From positions 847,317 to 911,316 of the forward strand of contig NZ_KK073872.1 of assembly GCF_000585335.1 (NCBI RefSeq): a stretch of 64,000 bases of DNA, given 5' to 3'. Under the pieces are notes generated by a model. It worked only from the letters and a program-made list of their open reading frames with translations, had not been told where the DNA came from and did no database searches. Position 1 is the stretch's first letter. The number at the start of each line of letters is the position of its first letter. Source of the DNA: Cloacibacillus evryensis DSM 19522 (GTDB lineage Bacteria > Synergistota > Synergistia > Synergistales > Synergistaceae). Positions 36,156 through 44,427 of the stretch are shown here, piece by piece. Position numbers and translations under genes: made by a program.

Positions 36156-36806
36156 ATGAAAAGAGATCCTTTAAAGGCTAATGTACTTGCAACACAGATA
36201 ATTCCCAACGTTGACCCCTCTCTCGCCAAAGAGCTGGGGCTGTCGCCCTCTCAGCGTTCGCTGGCGCTCATCACCTCGGACTCCGACGACGTCACCTACA
36301 CGGCGCTCGACGAGGCGACGAAAGCCGCCGACGTTCAGGTCGTATACGCGAAGAGCATGTACGCCGGGGCCGGCAACGCGACGACGAAGTACGTGGGAGA
36401 GATAATCGGCATCCTCGCGGGGCCGAACCCCGCCGAGGTCAAGAGCGGTCTGGCCGCCGCGGTGGATATGATAGAAAATGTGGCGCACTTCGTCTCGGCG
36501 AACGACGACGACTCGGTGCCCTACTACGCCTTCTGCATATCGCGCACCGGCTCCTATCTCTCGAAGGTGGCGGGCATCGCCGAGGGAGAGGCGCTCGCCT
36601 ACCTCATCGCGCCGCCGCTGGAGGCGGTCTACGGCATGGACGCCGCGATGAAAGCCGCCGACGTCAGCATGTGCGCATTCTACGCGCCGCCCTCCGAAAC
36701 AAACTTTGGCGGCGGCCTGCTCACCGGCTCACAGTCGGCTTGCAAGGCGGCCTGCGACGCCTTCGCGGCGGCGATAGAGTACGTCGCGGAGAACCCGAAA
36801 GTATAG
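36156..36806 (+). CDS. eutL: EutL trimeric shell protein
   Basis: 216 residues with two BMC domains, beginning KANVLATQIIPNVDPSLAKELG as EutL does. EutL trimers carry a gated central pore, thought to pass large molecules such as ethanolamine or cofactors. GGGGAGG precedes ATG 36156. Confidence 0.96.
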   Translation: MKRDPLKANVLATQIIPNVDPSLAKELGLSPSQRSLALITSDSDDVTYTALDEATKAADVQVVYAKSMYAGAGNATTKYVGEIIGILAGPNPAEVKSGLAAAVDMIENVAHFVSANDDDSVPYYAFCISRTGSYLSKVAGIAEGEALAYLIAPPLEAVYGMDAAMKAADVSMCAFYAPPSETNFGGGLLTGSQSACKAACDAFAAAIEYVAENPKV

Positions 36807-36809
36807 ACG

Positions 36810-37376
36810 ATGAAAGCGTTGGGGCTGATGGAATTTCTCGGATACCTGCCCGCGGTAGACGGGTTGGACGTCGCGCTGAAAGCGGCCGGCGTCCGGCTTC
36901 AGAGCTGCCGCCGCGACGGAGGCGGCCTCGTCTCGCTCCTGATAACGGGCGAGGTGGCCGCGGTCAAGGCGTCGCTCTCCGCGGTGCGGGCGGCGTCCGG
37001 AAAGGCGCTGCTCTCATCGTCAGTGATAGCGCGCCCCGCGGATCAGCTTGCCGCGATGCTCGAGGGGATGTCTCCCTCTCCTCTGAGAGCTCCCGGGGCC
37101 GAAAAGAGGGAAGCGGGCGCGGATAAGTCCGAAAAAAAGTCACTCCTGCCGGCGGCGCTTCCGCCGGAACGTGAAGAAGAGGCGGCTCCATCAAAAGAGC
37201 CGGAAAAGGAGCTGAAGCGCGAAGAAAGCTTCGTCGATAAGGAACTCGGCGCAATGACGCTCAGAGAGCTCCGCGCGCTGGCGCGCCGGCTGGGGCTCTC
37301 CATGGGCGAGGAAAAGATACGGACCTCCAACAGGAAGACCCTCATTGCGGCGATAGAAAGGGAACAGGGGAGATAA
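36810..37376 (+). CDS. BMC shell protein with C-terminal SAP/Rho-N-like domain (EutK position)
   Basis: 188 residues. Residues 1-90 are a single BMC domain (ALGLMEFLGYLPAVDGLDVA, GGLVSLLITGEVAAVKAS). Residues about 92-145 are a charged, low-complexity linker rich in E, K, A and P. Residues about 148-186 (MTLRELRALARRLGLSM, then RKTLIAAIEREQ) resemble SAP or Rho N-terminal domains, which often bind nucleic acid. Enteric EutK also has a C-terminal DNA-binding-like domain, but of a winged-helix type. Role in the shell is unknown. Confidence 0.82.
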   Translation: MKALGLMEFLGYLPAVDGLDVALKAAGVRLQSCRRDGGGLVSLLITGEVAAVKASLSAVRAASGKALLSSSVIARPADQLAAMLEGMSPSPLRAPGAEKREAGADKSEKKSLLPAALPPEREEEAAPSKEPEKELKREESFVDKELGAMTLRELRALARRLGLSMGEEKIRTSNRKTLIAAIEREQGR

Positions 37377-37377
37377 T

Positions 37378-38865
37378 ATGCAGCTGCGTGACAAAGACCT
37401 TCTGTCCGTTCAAGAGGTGCGCGAACTGGTGAGCGCGGCGAAAGAGGCGCAGGCGGAACTTGCGGGCAAGAACCAGGAATACGTCGACCGGCTTGTGAAG
37501 TCGATCGCCGGCGCGGGCGTGAGAAACGCCGAACGCCTGGGACTCATGGCCTGCGAAGAGACCGGCTTCGGCATCCCCGCGGACAAAAAAATAAAGAATG
37601 TATTCGGAAGCCGCGCGGTCTATGAATATATCAAAGACCTGAAGACCGTCGGCGTAATAGACTGGGATGAAAAGAAACGGGTGCGCACGATCGCCGTCCC
37701 GCTCGGCGTCATCGCCGGGATCATCCCCTCGACGAACCCGACCTCGACGACCTTCTACAAGGCGCTCATCTCGCTGAAGGCGGGAAACGCCATCGTCTTC
37801 TCGCCGCACCCGCAGGCGAAGCGCTGCATCATGGAATCCGTCAAGGTGATAAAACAGGCGATCAGCGAGGCGGGCGGCAACGAAGACCTTGTCGGCTGCA
37901 TCTCCATGCCGACGATGCAGGCGACCGAGTCGCTGATGCGCCACACGGACGTCGCGCTCATCCTGGCGACGGGCGGCGCGGCGATGGTGCGCGCGGCCTA
38001 CTCCTCGGGAAATCCGGCGATCGGCGTCGGTCCCGGAAACGGGCCCTCCTTCATCGAGCGCTCCGCCGACCTCAAAGAGGCGGTGGCGCAGATAGTCGCC
38101 TCCAAGACCTTCGACAACGGCACGATCTGCGCCTCGGAACAGTCCGTGATCTGCACGGACGACTACTTTGAGGAGGTCAAGGCCGAGATGGAGCGGCAGG
38201 GCTGCTGCTTCCTCGACGACGGCGAACGGGCGAAGCTCGGCAAGTACATCCTCCGCGCGAACGGAACGATGAACCCCGAGATCGTCGGCAAAAGTGCGCA
38301 GGTCATCGCGAAACTCGCGGATATCACGATCCCCGCCGGCACCAGGATAATCGTAGCGCCGGAGGACGGCGTCGGCTACGGCCACCCATACTCGAACGAG
38401 AAACTCGCGCCGATACTGGCCTTCTACCGCGCGCCCGATTATAAGCAGGTCTGCGAAAAATGCGAAGAGATCCTTTGCTACGAGGGGGCGGGGCATACCT
38501 TCTCCATCCATTCGCAGAACGAGGAGATCATCGCCCACTTCTCGGCGCGCATCCCCGTTTCGCGCGTCATCGTCAACGGGGGAAGCACGCTGGGAGGGAT
38601 AGGCGCGACGACGGGACTGGTGCCCGCGCTGACGCTCGGCTGCGGCGCGGAGGGCGGCAGCTCCACCTCCGACAACGTCGGGCCGCTCAACCTCATCAAC
38701 AAGCGCCTCGTCGCCTATCCGCTGAAAACGACGGCGGAGGTGAGGGCCTCGATGCCGCCGTGTCCCGACGGCATCTGCGAAAGCGGCATCGACGAGGCGG
38801 CGCGGTTTGACAACGTGGACGTGAACGCGGTCGTGGCGGAAATACTGAAAAGATTAAGAGCCTAG
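37378..38865 (+). CDS. eutE: CoA-acylating acetaldehyde dehydrogenase EutE
   Basis: 495 residues. Catalytic Cys is in DNGTICASEQSV, near residue 245, with the SNPTSTTFYK-type nucleotide-site loop PSTNPTSTTF near 120 and GGAAMVRAAYSSGNPAIGVG. It oxidises acetaldehyde to acetyl-CoA with NAD. The N-terminal region (LSVQEVRELVSAAKEAQAEL) is helical and could serve encapsulation. It starts one base after the BMC-SAP stop. Confidence 0.95.
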   Translation: MQLRDKDLLSVQEVRELVSAAKEAQAELAGKNQEYVDRLVKSIAGAGVRNAERLGLMACEETGFGIPADKKIKNVFGSRAVYEYIKDLKTVGVIDWDEKKRVRTIAVPLGVIAGIIPSTNPTSTTFYKALISLKAGNAIVFSPHPQAKRCIMESVKVIKQAISEAGGNEDLVGCISMPTMQATESLMRHTDVALILATGGAAMVRAAYSSGNPAIGVGPGNGPSFIERSADLKEAVAQIVASKTFDNGTICASEQSVICTDDYFEEVKAEMERQGCCFLDDGERAKLGKYILRANGTMNPEIVGKSAQVIAKLADITIPAGTRIIVAPEDGVGYGHPYSNEKLAPILAFYRAPDYKQVCEKCEEILCYEGAGHTFSIHSQNEEIIAHFSARIPVSRVIVNGGSTLGGIGATTGLVPALTLGCGAEGGSSTSDNVGPLNLINKRLVAYPLKTTAEVRASMPPCPDGICESGIDEAARFDNVDVNAVVAEILKRLRA

Positions 38866-38931
38866 CCGCCGGACGATACCGGACAGCGGTCAGGCAAAGT
38901 TTAAAAAATAAACTGACGGAGGAATGTAAAG

Positions 38932-39222
38932 ATGATGAATCAGCAGGCGCTTGGAATGATAGAGACAAAAGGGCTCGTCCCCGCCATCGAGGCGGCGGAT
39001 GCGATGGTAAAGGCGGCTAACGTCAACCTCATCGGCAAGGTTCAGGTGGGCGGCGGCCTCGTCACCGTCATGGTGCGCGGGGACGTCGGCGCGGTCAAGG
39101 CGGCGACTGACGCCGGCGCGGCGGCGGCGGAGCGCGTCGGAGAGCTTCTCTCCGTGCATGTGATCCCGCGCCCCGCGGAGGACGTGGACTACCTTCTGCC
39201 CACACTTAAAACAGAGGCGTAA
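38932..39222 (+). CDS. eutM: EutM hexameric shell protein, copy 1
   Basis: 96 residues, canonical single-BMC-domain protein: [40 protein letters not shown]. It forms the main shell facets. GGAGG precedes the ATG. It is nearly identical to the second copy 100 bp downstream. Confidence 0.96.
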   Translation: MMNQQALGMIETKGLVPAIEAADAMVKAANVNLIGKVQVGGGLVTVMVRGDVGAVKAATDAGAAAAERVGELLSVHVIPRPAEDVDYLLPTLKTEA

Positions 39223-39242
39223 GCGCGCCGAAAACATCGTGA

Positions 39243-39277
39243 GCCTCCGCCCGGCCGTTCACGGCCCGGACGGAGGC
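39243..39277 (+). terminator. GC-rich hairpin between the two eutM copies
   Basis: GCCTCCG pairs with CGGAGGC and an inner GGCCG with CGGCC. No T-run follows. It probably marks an RNA processing or stability site that sets relative shell-protein levels, as seen for abundant shell genes in other operons (inference). Confidence 0.6.
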
Positions 39278-39332
39278 CCATATCGGAGACTGTCAGCGAG
39301 ACAGGATTAAAAAGACAAAAGGAGTGGCGAAA

Positions 39333-39614
39333 ATGGCAGACCAGCAGGCGCTTGGAATGATAGAGACAAAGGGGCTCGTCCCCGCGATAGAGGCCTCCGA
39401 CGCGATGGTGAAGGCGGCCAACGTGAAACTTATCGGCAAGGTGCAGGTGGGCGGCGGCCTTGTGACCGTCATGGTACGCGGAGACGTCGGCGCGGTCAAG
39501 GCGGCGACTGACGCCGGCGCGGCGGCGGCCGAGCGTGTCGGCGAGCTGCTTTCCGTTCATGTGATCCCGCGTCCCGCGGCGGATGTCGACTACCTTCTGC
39601 CGACCTTGAAGTAA
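39333..39614 (+). CDS. eutM: EutM hexameric shell protein, copy 2
   Basis: 93 residues from ATG 39333, with AAGGAG upstream. It differs from copy 1 at only a few residues (for instance Ala to Ser after GLVPAIEA, Asn to Lys in AANVxLIG, and Glu to Ala in RPAxDVD) and lacks the final TEA. A recent tandem duplication, or copies kept alike by conversion. Confidence 0.96.
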   Translation: MADQQALGMIETKGLVPAIEASDAMVKAANVKLIGKVQVGGGLVTVMVRGDVGAVKAATDAGAAAAERVGELLSVHVIPRPAADVDYLLPTLK

Positions 39615-39642
39615 ACCGGGACGCTCTTAGGAGTTGATTCCC

Positions 39643-40407
39643 TTGAGAGTTATTACAGAGGCGATGCTGCGCGACGAACTCAAAAGAAGCGAAATCGCTG
39701 AATATCGCGTGCCGGCGGGCATGATGCTCTCGCCCGCGGCGCGCGAGTATCTGCAGCAGCGGAAGATAAAGATAGGCAGGGAGTCCGCCTCCGAGCGCCC
39801 GCAGGCGGCGGCTCCCGCCGAAAAAAAGCCTGAGACGGCGCTCCCGCCGCAGGCGAAATACAGGGATTACGAGACGGGCGCGCTCTATCTTGAAAAACCG
39901 GAGTACATGACTCAGATCGAGGGAGACATGCTGGTGGTGAAAAACCATCCGCGGATAGCCTTTCGCGGCAAGCTGGACAGCCTCCAGGCGCTCATCGTGC
40001 TCGACCAGGCGATCTTGAGCGAAAAGGCGGGCTACGGCAAAGTGATCGCGGACCTTGACGACATCCTCGGCGTGCTGCGCGAGATAATGCGCTGCGACGC
40101 CCTGAACGAGCCGCTGCGTGTGGAGAAGATAATCGGCTTCACATCCGCAGAACTGCGCGAGCGTTCGCACGCGCCGATGAAATTCTTCCATGTGAAATAC
40201 ATGCGTCTGCCCGATTACAAGATGGGTGTCGCATACGCCCTGCTGAACCAACTGCGCGCGGCGGTGCGCGAAGCGGAGGTGACGGCGGTGAACGCCTTTA
40301 AGAACGGTACGAACTATGAGCGGCAGGATATCCTCGAAATATTCAACCGCCTCTCGAGCGCCGTACACATCATGATGTGCCTCTATTTGCAGGAGAACAA
40401 CATATGA
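39643..40407 (+). CDS. eutT: EutT-type corrinoid adenosyltransferase
   Basis: 254 residues from TTG 39643 (AGGAG 9 bp upstream; TTG 39634 is too close). The first 45 residues, VITEAMLRDEL then MLSPAAREYLQQRKIKIG, match the EutT N-terminal domain, and KPEYMTQIEGDMLVVKNHPR through MRCDALNEPL, NRLSSAVHIMM match its catalytic part. It makes adenosylcobalamin for EutBC. The HX11CCX2C metal motif of Salmonella EutT is absent, which points to the other class of EutT. Confidence 0.9.
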   Translation: MRVITEAMLRDELKRSEIAEYRVPAGMMLSPAAREYLQQRKIKIGRESASERPQAAAPAEKKPETALPPQAKYRDYETGALYLEKPEYMTQIEGDMLVVKNHPRIAFRGKLDSLQALIVLDQAILSEKAGYGKVIADLDDILGVLREIMRCDALNEPLRVEKIIGFTSAELRERSHAPMKFFHVKYMRLPDYKMGVAYALLNQLRAAVREAEVTAVNAFKNGTNYERQDILEIFNRLSSAVHIMMCLYLQENNI

Positions 40408-41057
40408 GCGGCGCGATGAACGGAATAACGGCGGAGATCGTGAACCGCGTGCTTGAAGCGATCGCGGAGGCCGGGCTCGTCGAGGTCGAGGTCTCGGCGC
40501 GCCATGTGCACCTCTCGGAAAAAGACTGGGAGATACTTTTCGGCTCCGCCCAAAAAGACCTGACGCCCAAGCGCCCCCTGTCCCAGCCCGGGCAATACCT
40601 CTCGGAAGAGCGCGTCAGCCTCATCACTCCGAAGGGCAGGATGGACAGGGTCGCGGTACTCGGCCCCTTCCGGGGCCAGACGCAGGTCGAACTTTCAAAG
40701 AGCGACTGCGTCTCCCTCGGCATCGACGCGCCGATAAGGGAGTCTGGGCATATCGACGGCAGCGGCCGCATCACGATAGAGGGGCCCAAGGGAGCGGTGA
40801 CGATCCCCCAGGGCGTGATCATCGCGAAGCGCCACGTGCATGTGCCGGAGGCCGCCGCGCGGCACCTCGGCTTCAAAAACGGCGAGATCGTCAGCGTGCA
40901 GCTCTTCACCGACAGGCCGGTAATATTGCAGGACGTCGTGCTGCGCGTAAGCGATAAATTCAGCTACCGTATGCACATAGACTTTGACGAGGCGAACGCC
41001 GCGGACGTGCGCGGCTTCACGCTGGGACAGATATTGAAACAGGGGCCCGTCAAATGA
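40404..41057 (+). CDS. pduL: PduL-type phosphotransacetylase (EutD role)
   Basis: 217 residues from ATG 40404, overlapping eutT by 4 bp. Residues 1-25 are an amphipathic targeting helix (GITAEIVNRVLEAIAEAG). The first PduL domain carries VSARHVHLSEKDW and the second IIAKRHVHVPEAAA, the two zinc histidine motifs. It converts acetyl-CoA and phosphate to acetyl-phosphate and releases CoA inside the compartment. It replaces the unrelated EutD of enteric bacteria. Confidence 0.95.
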   Translation: MSGAMNGITAEIVNRVLEAIAEAGLVEVEVSARHVHLSEKDWEILFGSAQKDLTPKRPLSQPGQYLSEERVSLITPKGRMDRVAVLGPFRGQTQVELSKSDCVSLGIDAPIRESGHIDGSGRITIEGPKGAVTIPQGVIIAKRHVHVPEAAARHLGFKNGEIVSVQLFTDRPVILQDVVLRVSDKFSYRMHIDFDEANAADVRGFTLGQILKQGPVK

Positions 41058-41872
41058 TGGACCTGAAAAGGGTGAACGCCTGCATGGCGAAGGTGGCGGC
41101 CTCCGAAAAGAGATGCTTCAAGCCGGCGGGGAAAAAACTCAAGGCCGGCCTCGATCTCGGTACCGCCTACATTGTCATCGTCGTGCTCGACGAAAACGAC
41201 GACCCCGTGGCCTGTGAAAAAGAGGGGGCAAGCGTGCTCCGCGACGGCGTCGTCGTCGACTACCAGGGGGCGCTTGCGGTAGTGCGCCGGCTCAAAGGCG
41301 AGCTCGAAAGGCGGCTCGGCACCGAGCTCGGCAAGTGCGCGATCGCGATGCCCGCCGGGACCGAAAGCAGCGCCCGCACCCACCGGTACATCGCGGAGGG
41401 CGCAGGCTTCGAGGTGACCGAGATACTTGACGAGCCGACGGCGGCGAACTCCGTCTACAAGATAGAAAACGGCGTAGTCGTGGACATCGGCGGCGGTACG
41501 ACGGGGCTCGCGATATTCAAAGACGGCGTCGTGGAGAAGATCTACGACGAACCGACCGGGGGGACGCACCTCAGCCTCGTCCTTTCGGGCAACTACCGGA
41601 TACCTTTTGACCAGGCCGAGGTGATAAAGCAGGACTATCGGAAGCACGCGGAGATATTCCCCATCGTGCGCCCCGTGATCGAGAAGATGGCGACGATCGT
41701 CGCGCGCAACATAGACACGGACGAGACCGACACGATATACCTCTGCGGCGGAACGAGCTGCCTCACCGGCATCGAGGAGGTCTTTGAAAAGGTTACCGGC
41801 GTTCATACGGTGAAACCGGAAAATCCCTTCCTCGTCACCCCGACGGGGATCGCGATGAACTGCAAGGTATAG
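41054..41872 (+). CDS. eutJ: EutJ Hsp70-like chaperone
   Basis: 272 residues. An actin/Hsp70-type ATPase domain: KAGLDLGTAYIVIVVLD (phosphate 1), VVDIGGGTTGLAIF (phosphate 2) and YLCGGTSCLTGIEEVF (adenosine). The substrate-binding domain of Hsp70 is absent, as in EutJ. Its task in the pathway is not settled; chaperoning of lyase or shell parts is usually proposed. It overlaps pduL by 4 bp. Confidence 0.93.
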   Translation: MMDLKRVNACMAKVAASEKRCFKPAGKKLKAGLDLGTAYIVIVVLDENDDPVACEKEGASVLRDGVVVDYQGALAVVRRLKGELERRLGTELGKCAIAMPAGTESSARTHRYIAEGAGFEVTEILDEPTAANSVYKIENGVVVDIGGGTTGLAIFKDGVVEKIYDEPTGGTHLSLVLSGNYRIPFDQAEVIKQDYRKHAEIFPIVRPVIEKMATIVARNIDTDETDTIYLCGGTSCLTGIEEVFEKVTGVHTVKPENPFLVTPTGIAMNCKV

Positions 41873-41894
41873 AGGGAAGGAGGCCTGCTTGAAA

Positions 41895-42161
41895 ATGATC
41901 AACGAAGAGCTGATCGCGGAGATCGTGACGCGCGTCATTGAGAAACTGGCGGCGCTGGAAAACGCGCCCTGCGCCGCGGCCCCGGAGACGGGGAAAGACG
42001 CCGGCGAGATAAAGATCGAAAAACGCGTGATAACGGAAAAAGACATCATCGCCGCGCGCGGCGGCGGGGCCTCGGCGGTCTGTGTCGCGCGGCGCGCGAT
42101 AATGACGGACCTGGCCAAAGAATACGCGCAGGCGCACGGGATCGTTATAAAACGCTGCTGA
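41895..42161 (+). CDS. Small protein: encapsulation-type helix plus stand-alone EutQ N-terminal-like domain
   Basis: 88 residues from ATG 41895 (TTG 41889 is an alternative; AAGGAGG lies upstream of both). Residues 1-20 (INEELIAEIVTRVIEKLA) form an amphipathic helix of the compartment-targeting type. After an Ala/Pro linker, RVITEKDIIAARGGGASAVC then AIMTDLAKEYAQAHGIVIKR resembles the first 50 residues of enteric EutQ and also the EutT N-terminus. The EutQ at 45719 lacks this part. The domain's function is unknown. Confidence 0.8.
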   Translation: MINEELIAEIVTRVIEKLAALENAPCAAAPETGKDAGEIKIEKRVITEKDIIAARGGGASAVCVARRAIMTDLAKEYAQAHGIVIKRC

Positions 42162-42176
42162 CGGAGGGAAGATACG

Positions 42177-42461
42177 ATGAAGGTCGCAAGAGTGATCGGC
42201 AATATATGGGCTACGCGCAAAGAACAGAAGCTCTCCGGCTTCACGCTCTTGATCCTTCAGCGCATAGATATAACGACGGGTCAGGACGACGGGGCGCCGA
42301 TAGTCGCGGTCGACCTGATCGGCGCGGGCTGCGGCGAGATGGTGATATTTGTCGGAGGAAGCTCGGCGCGCAGCGCCGCGGGCGACATGTCAGTCCCCGT
42401 GGACGCCACGGTGGTGGCGATAGTTGACAACTTTGAACTGCCCGGCTGCAAGAGGGAGTGA
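42177..42461 (+). CDS. eutN: EutN pentameric shell vertex protein
   Basis: 94 residues of the EutN/CcmL family: KVARVIGNIWATRKEQKLSG at the start, LIGAGCGEMVIFVGGSSAR in the middle. Pentamers close the shell's vertices. GGAGGG precedes ATG 42177. Confidence 0.95.
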   Translation: MKVARVIGNIWATRKEQKLSGFTLLILQRIDITTGQDDGAPIVAVDLIGAGCGEMVIFVGGSSARSAAGDMSVPVDATVVAIVDNFELPGCKRE

Positions 42462-42465
42462 AAAG

Positions 42466-43812
42466 ATGGAATTATTAGAGGCGATAAAATGGGCGGGGGT
42501 AGTCGGCGAGGGCGGCGCGGGCTTTCCGACCTACGCGAAGCTTGATACGCGGGCCGAGTGCTTCATCGTCAACGGGGCCGAATGCGAGCCGCTCATCGAG
42601 ACGGACAAATACCTCATGCGCACCTTCCCCGACGAGATCGTCGCGGGGACGGCGGCGGTGTCCGCCCACCTCGGCGCCAAACGTACCGTTATCGCGCTCA
42701 AGTCAAAATACAAGGCGGAGTCGGAGGCCCTCTCGCGGGCGATCGAAAAAAGCGGCGCGGCAATCGAGATCGTGAAAATGCCCGCCTTCTACCCGGCGGG
42801 AGACGAGCATACAATGGTCTACTACGTGACGGGCCGCAGCATCCCCGCGCGTGGCATCCCGATCAGCGTCGGCTGTGTCGTGGACAACGTCGGAACGATG
42901 CGGAGCGTTTACGAGGCGCTTGAGGGCAGGCCGGTGACGGACAAATACCTCTCCGTCACCGGGGACGTGCGCGAGCCGGTCATGCTGCGCGTGCCGATCG
43001 GCACATATTTCCGCGAATGCGTGGCGCTCGCGGGGACCGGGCTCTCCGAATACGCGGCCGTCAACGGCGGCCCGATGATGGGGCTGGTCCTCTCGGAAAA
43101 AGAAAAGATCGACGCGGCGGTGGTGACGAAGACGACGGGCAATATACTCGTCCTGCCGCCCGACCATTACCTTGTGGAACGTTCAAAACTCAAGATGCAG
43201 CGGATACGCCTCCAGTCACGCAGCGCCTGCATACAGTGCCGCTACTGCACCGACCTCTGCCCGCGCTGGCTCATCGGGCAGGAGATGGAGCCCCACCTGG
43301 TGATGCGCGGGCTGTGGATGGAGAGCCGGATAAAAGACGACGCGGAATTCGTGCGCGCCTTCGGCGACGCGATGAACTGCTGCAGCTGCGGGATATGCGA
43401 ACTCTACGCCTGTCCGATGAACCTCTCGCCGCGCCGCGTCAACGAATACTTCAAAGGAGTATTGCGCTCGCGCGGCCTTGAATCCAAAGTCGAGCCGCAT
43501 CCGGCGGCGCGCGGCTCGTTCGGCGACAGGCTGATACCGACGGAGAGGCTCGTCGCGCGCCTCGGCCTCCGGGACTACTATCCGGGACACGCCGGCCGGT
43601 GTATCGAATACCGGCCGAAAGAGGTCTTCATACCATTCCGGCAGAGCATCGGCAGGGCGGCGGAGGCGGTGGCGGAGAACGGCGCGCGGGTGCGCCGCGG
43701 CGACCTTATCGCGAAGGCGGCCGAGGGCCTTTCCTCGAATATCTACGCAAGCATAGACGGGACTGTAACAGATATCGGCGTGCAGGGCGCGCGCATAGTA
43801 AGCGGGGTGTAA
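42466..43812 (+). CDS. pduS: PduS-type RnfC-like flavin/iron-sulfur protein
   Basis: 448 residues. The N-terminal half is the RnfC/NuoF-like nucleotide and flavin domain (AGVVGEGGAGFPTYAKLD, NGAECEPLIETDKYLM). Two 4Fe-4S motifs follow: CIQCRYCTDLCP near 260 and CCSCGICELYACP near 305, then a C-terminal SLBB/barrel-like part. PduS reduces cobalamin in propanediol compartments. In this eut locus it could reduce cobalamin for EutT or vent electrons with PduT. Confidence 0.92.
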   Translation: MELLEAIKWAGVVGEGGAGFPTYAKLDTRAECFIVNGAECEPLIETDKYLMRTFPDEIVAGTAAVSAHLGAKRTVIALKSKYKAESEALSRAIEKSGAAIEIVKMPAFYPAGDEHTMVYYVTGRSIPARGIPISVGCVVDNVGTMRSVYEALEGRPVTDKYLSVTGDVREPVMLRVPIGTYFRECVALAGTGLSEYAAVNGGPMMGLVLSEKEKIDAAVVTKTTGNILVLPPDHYLVERSKLKMQRIRLQSRSACIQCRYCTDLCPRWLIGQEMEPHLVMRGLWMESRIKDDAEFVRAFGDAMNCCSCGICELYACPMNLSPRRVNEYFKGVLRSRGLESKVEPHPAARGSFGDRLIPTERLVARLGLRDYYPGHAGRCIEYRPKEVFIPFRQSIGRAAEAVAENGARVRRGDLIAKAAEGLSSNIYASIDGTVTDIGVQGARIVSGV

Positions 43813-44358
43813 ATGAAGATGGGAAACGCTATCGGAATGATAGAACTATCGAGCATCGCGGAGGGCGTCAACACCGCCGACGTGATGGTGAAGGCGGCGA
43901 ACGTCGAACTTATCCATGCCTCGACCGTCTGCCCCGGGAAATATGTGGCCATCGTCCACGGCGAGGTCGGCGCGGTGCGCGCCTCGATGAAGGCGGGGCT
44001 GGGCGCGGCGGGGCATTACGTCGTCGACGACCTGCTGATACCGAACATCGACCCGCAGATATGCCCGGCGATCATGATGACCACCGAGCCGGGGGAGATC
44101 GAGGCCGTGGGCGTCATAGAATACTTCTCCGTAGCCTCGGCGATAATGGCGGCCGACGTCGCGGTGAAAGCGGCTAATGTGAGGCTCATCGAAATACGCA
44201 TCGGCTTCGCGATCGGCGGCAAAGGCTTCGTCACCCTCACGGGGGACGTCGGCTCGGTGCGCGCCGCCGTCGCCGCGGCTGCGAAAGAGGAGGCGCTGCT
44301 GGTTTCAAAGACGGTCATACCGAAGCCGTCGCGCCAGCTCGTAGAGAAACTTATATGA
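43813..44358 (+). CDS. pduT: PduT-type trimeric shell protein with pore iron-sulfur cysteine
   Basis: 181 residues with two BMC domains. HASTVCPGKYVAI places a cysteine near residue 38, where PduT trimers bind a 4Fe-4S cluster in the central pore. Next to pduS this supports electron transfer across the shell. It starts directly after the pduS stop (TAAATG), so translation is probably coupled. Confidence 0.93.
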   Translation: MKMGNAIGMIELSSIAEGVNTADVMVKAANVELIHASTVCPGKYVAIVHGEVGAVRASMKAGLGAAGHYVVDDLLIPNIDPQICPAIMMTTEPGEIEAVGVIEYFSVASAIMAADVAVKAANVRLIEIRIGFAIGGKGFVTLTGDVGSVRAAVAAAAKEEALLVSKTVIPKPSRQLVEKLI

Positions 44359-44371
44359 ACCAAAACCGGAA

Positions 44372-44397
44372 ACGCCGGGCCACGGCAGTGCCGGCGT
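44372..44397 (+). terminator. Hairpin between pduT and eutH
   Basis: ACGCCGG (44372-44378) pairs with CCGGCGT (44391-44397), followed by CTTTGT. Weak terminator or stability hairpin in the 69-bp gap. Confidence 0.5.
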
Positions 44398-44427
44398 CTT
44401 TGTAAAACAGGAAAGAGGGAATGAAAA

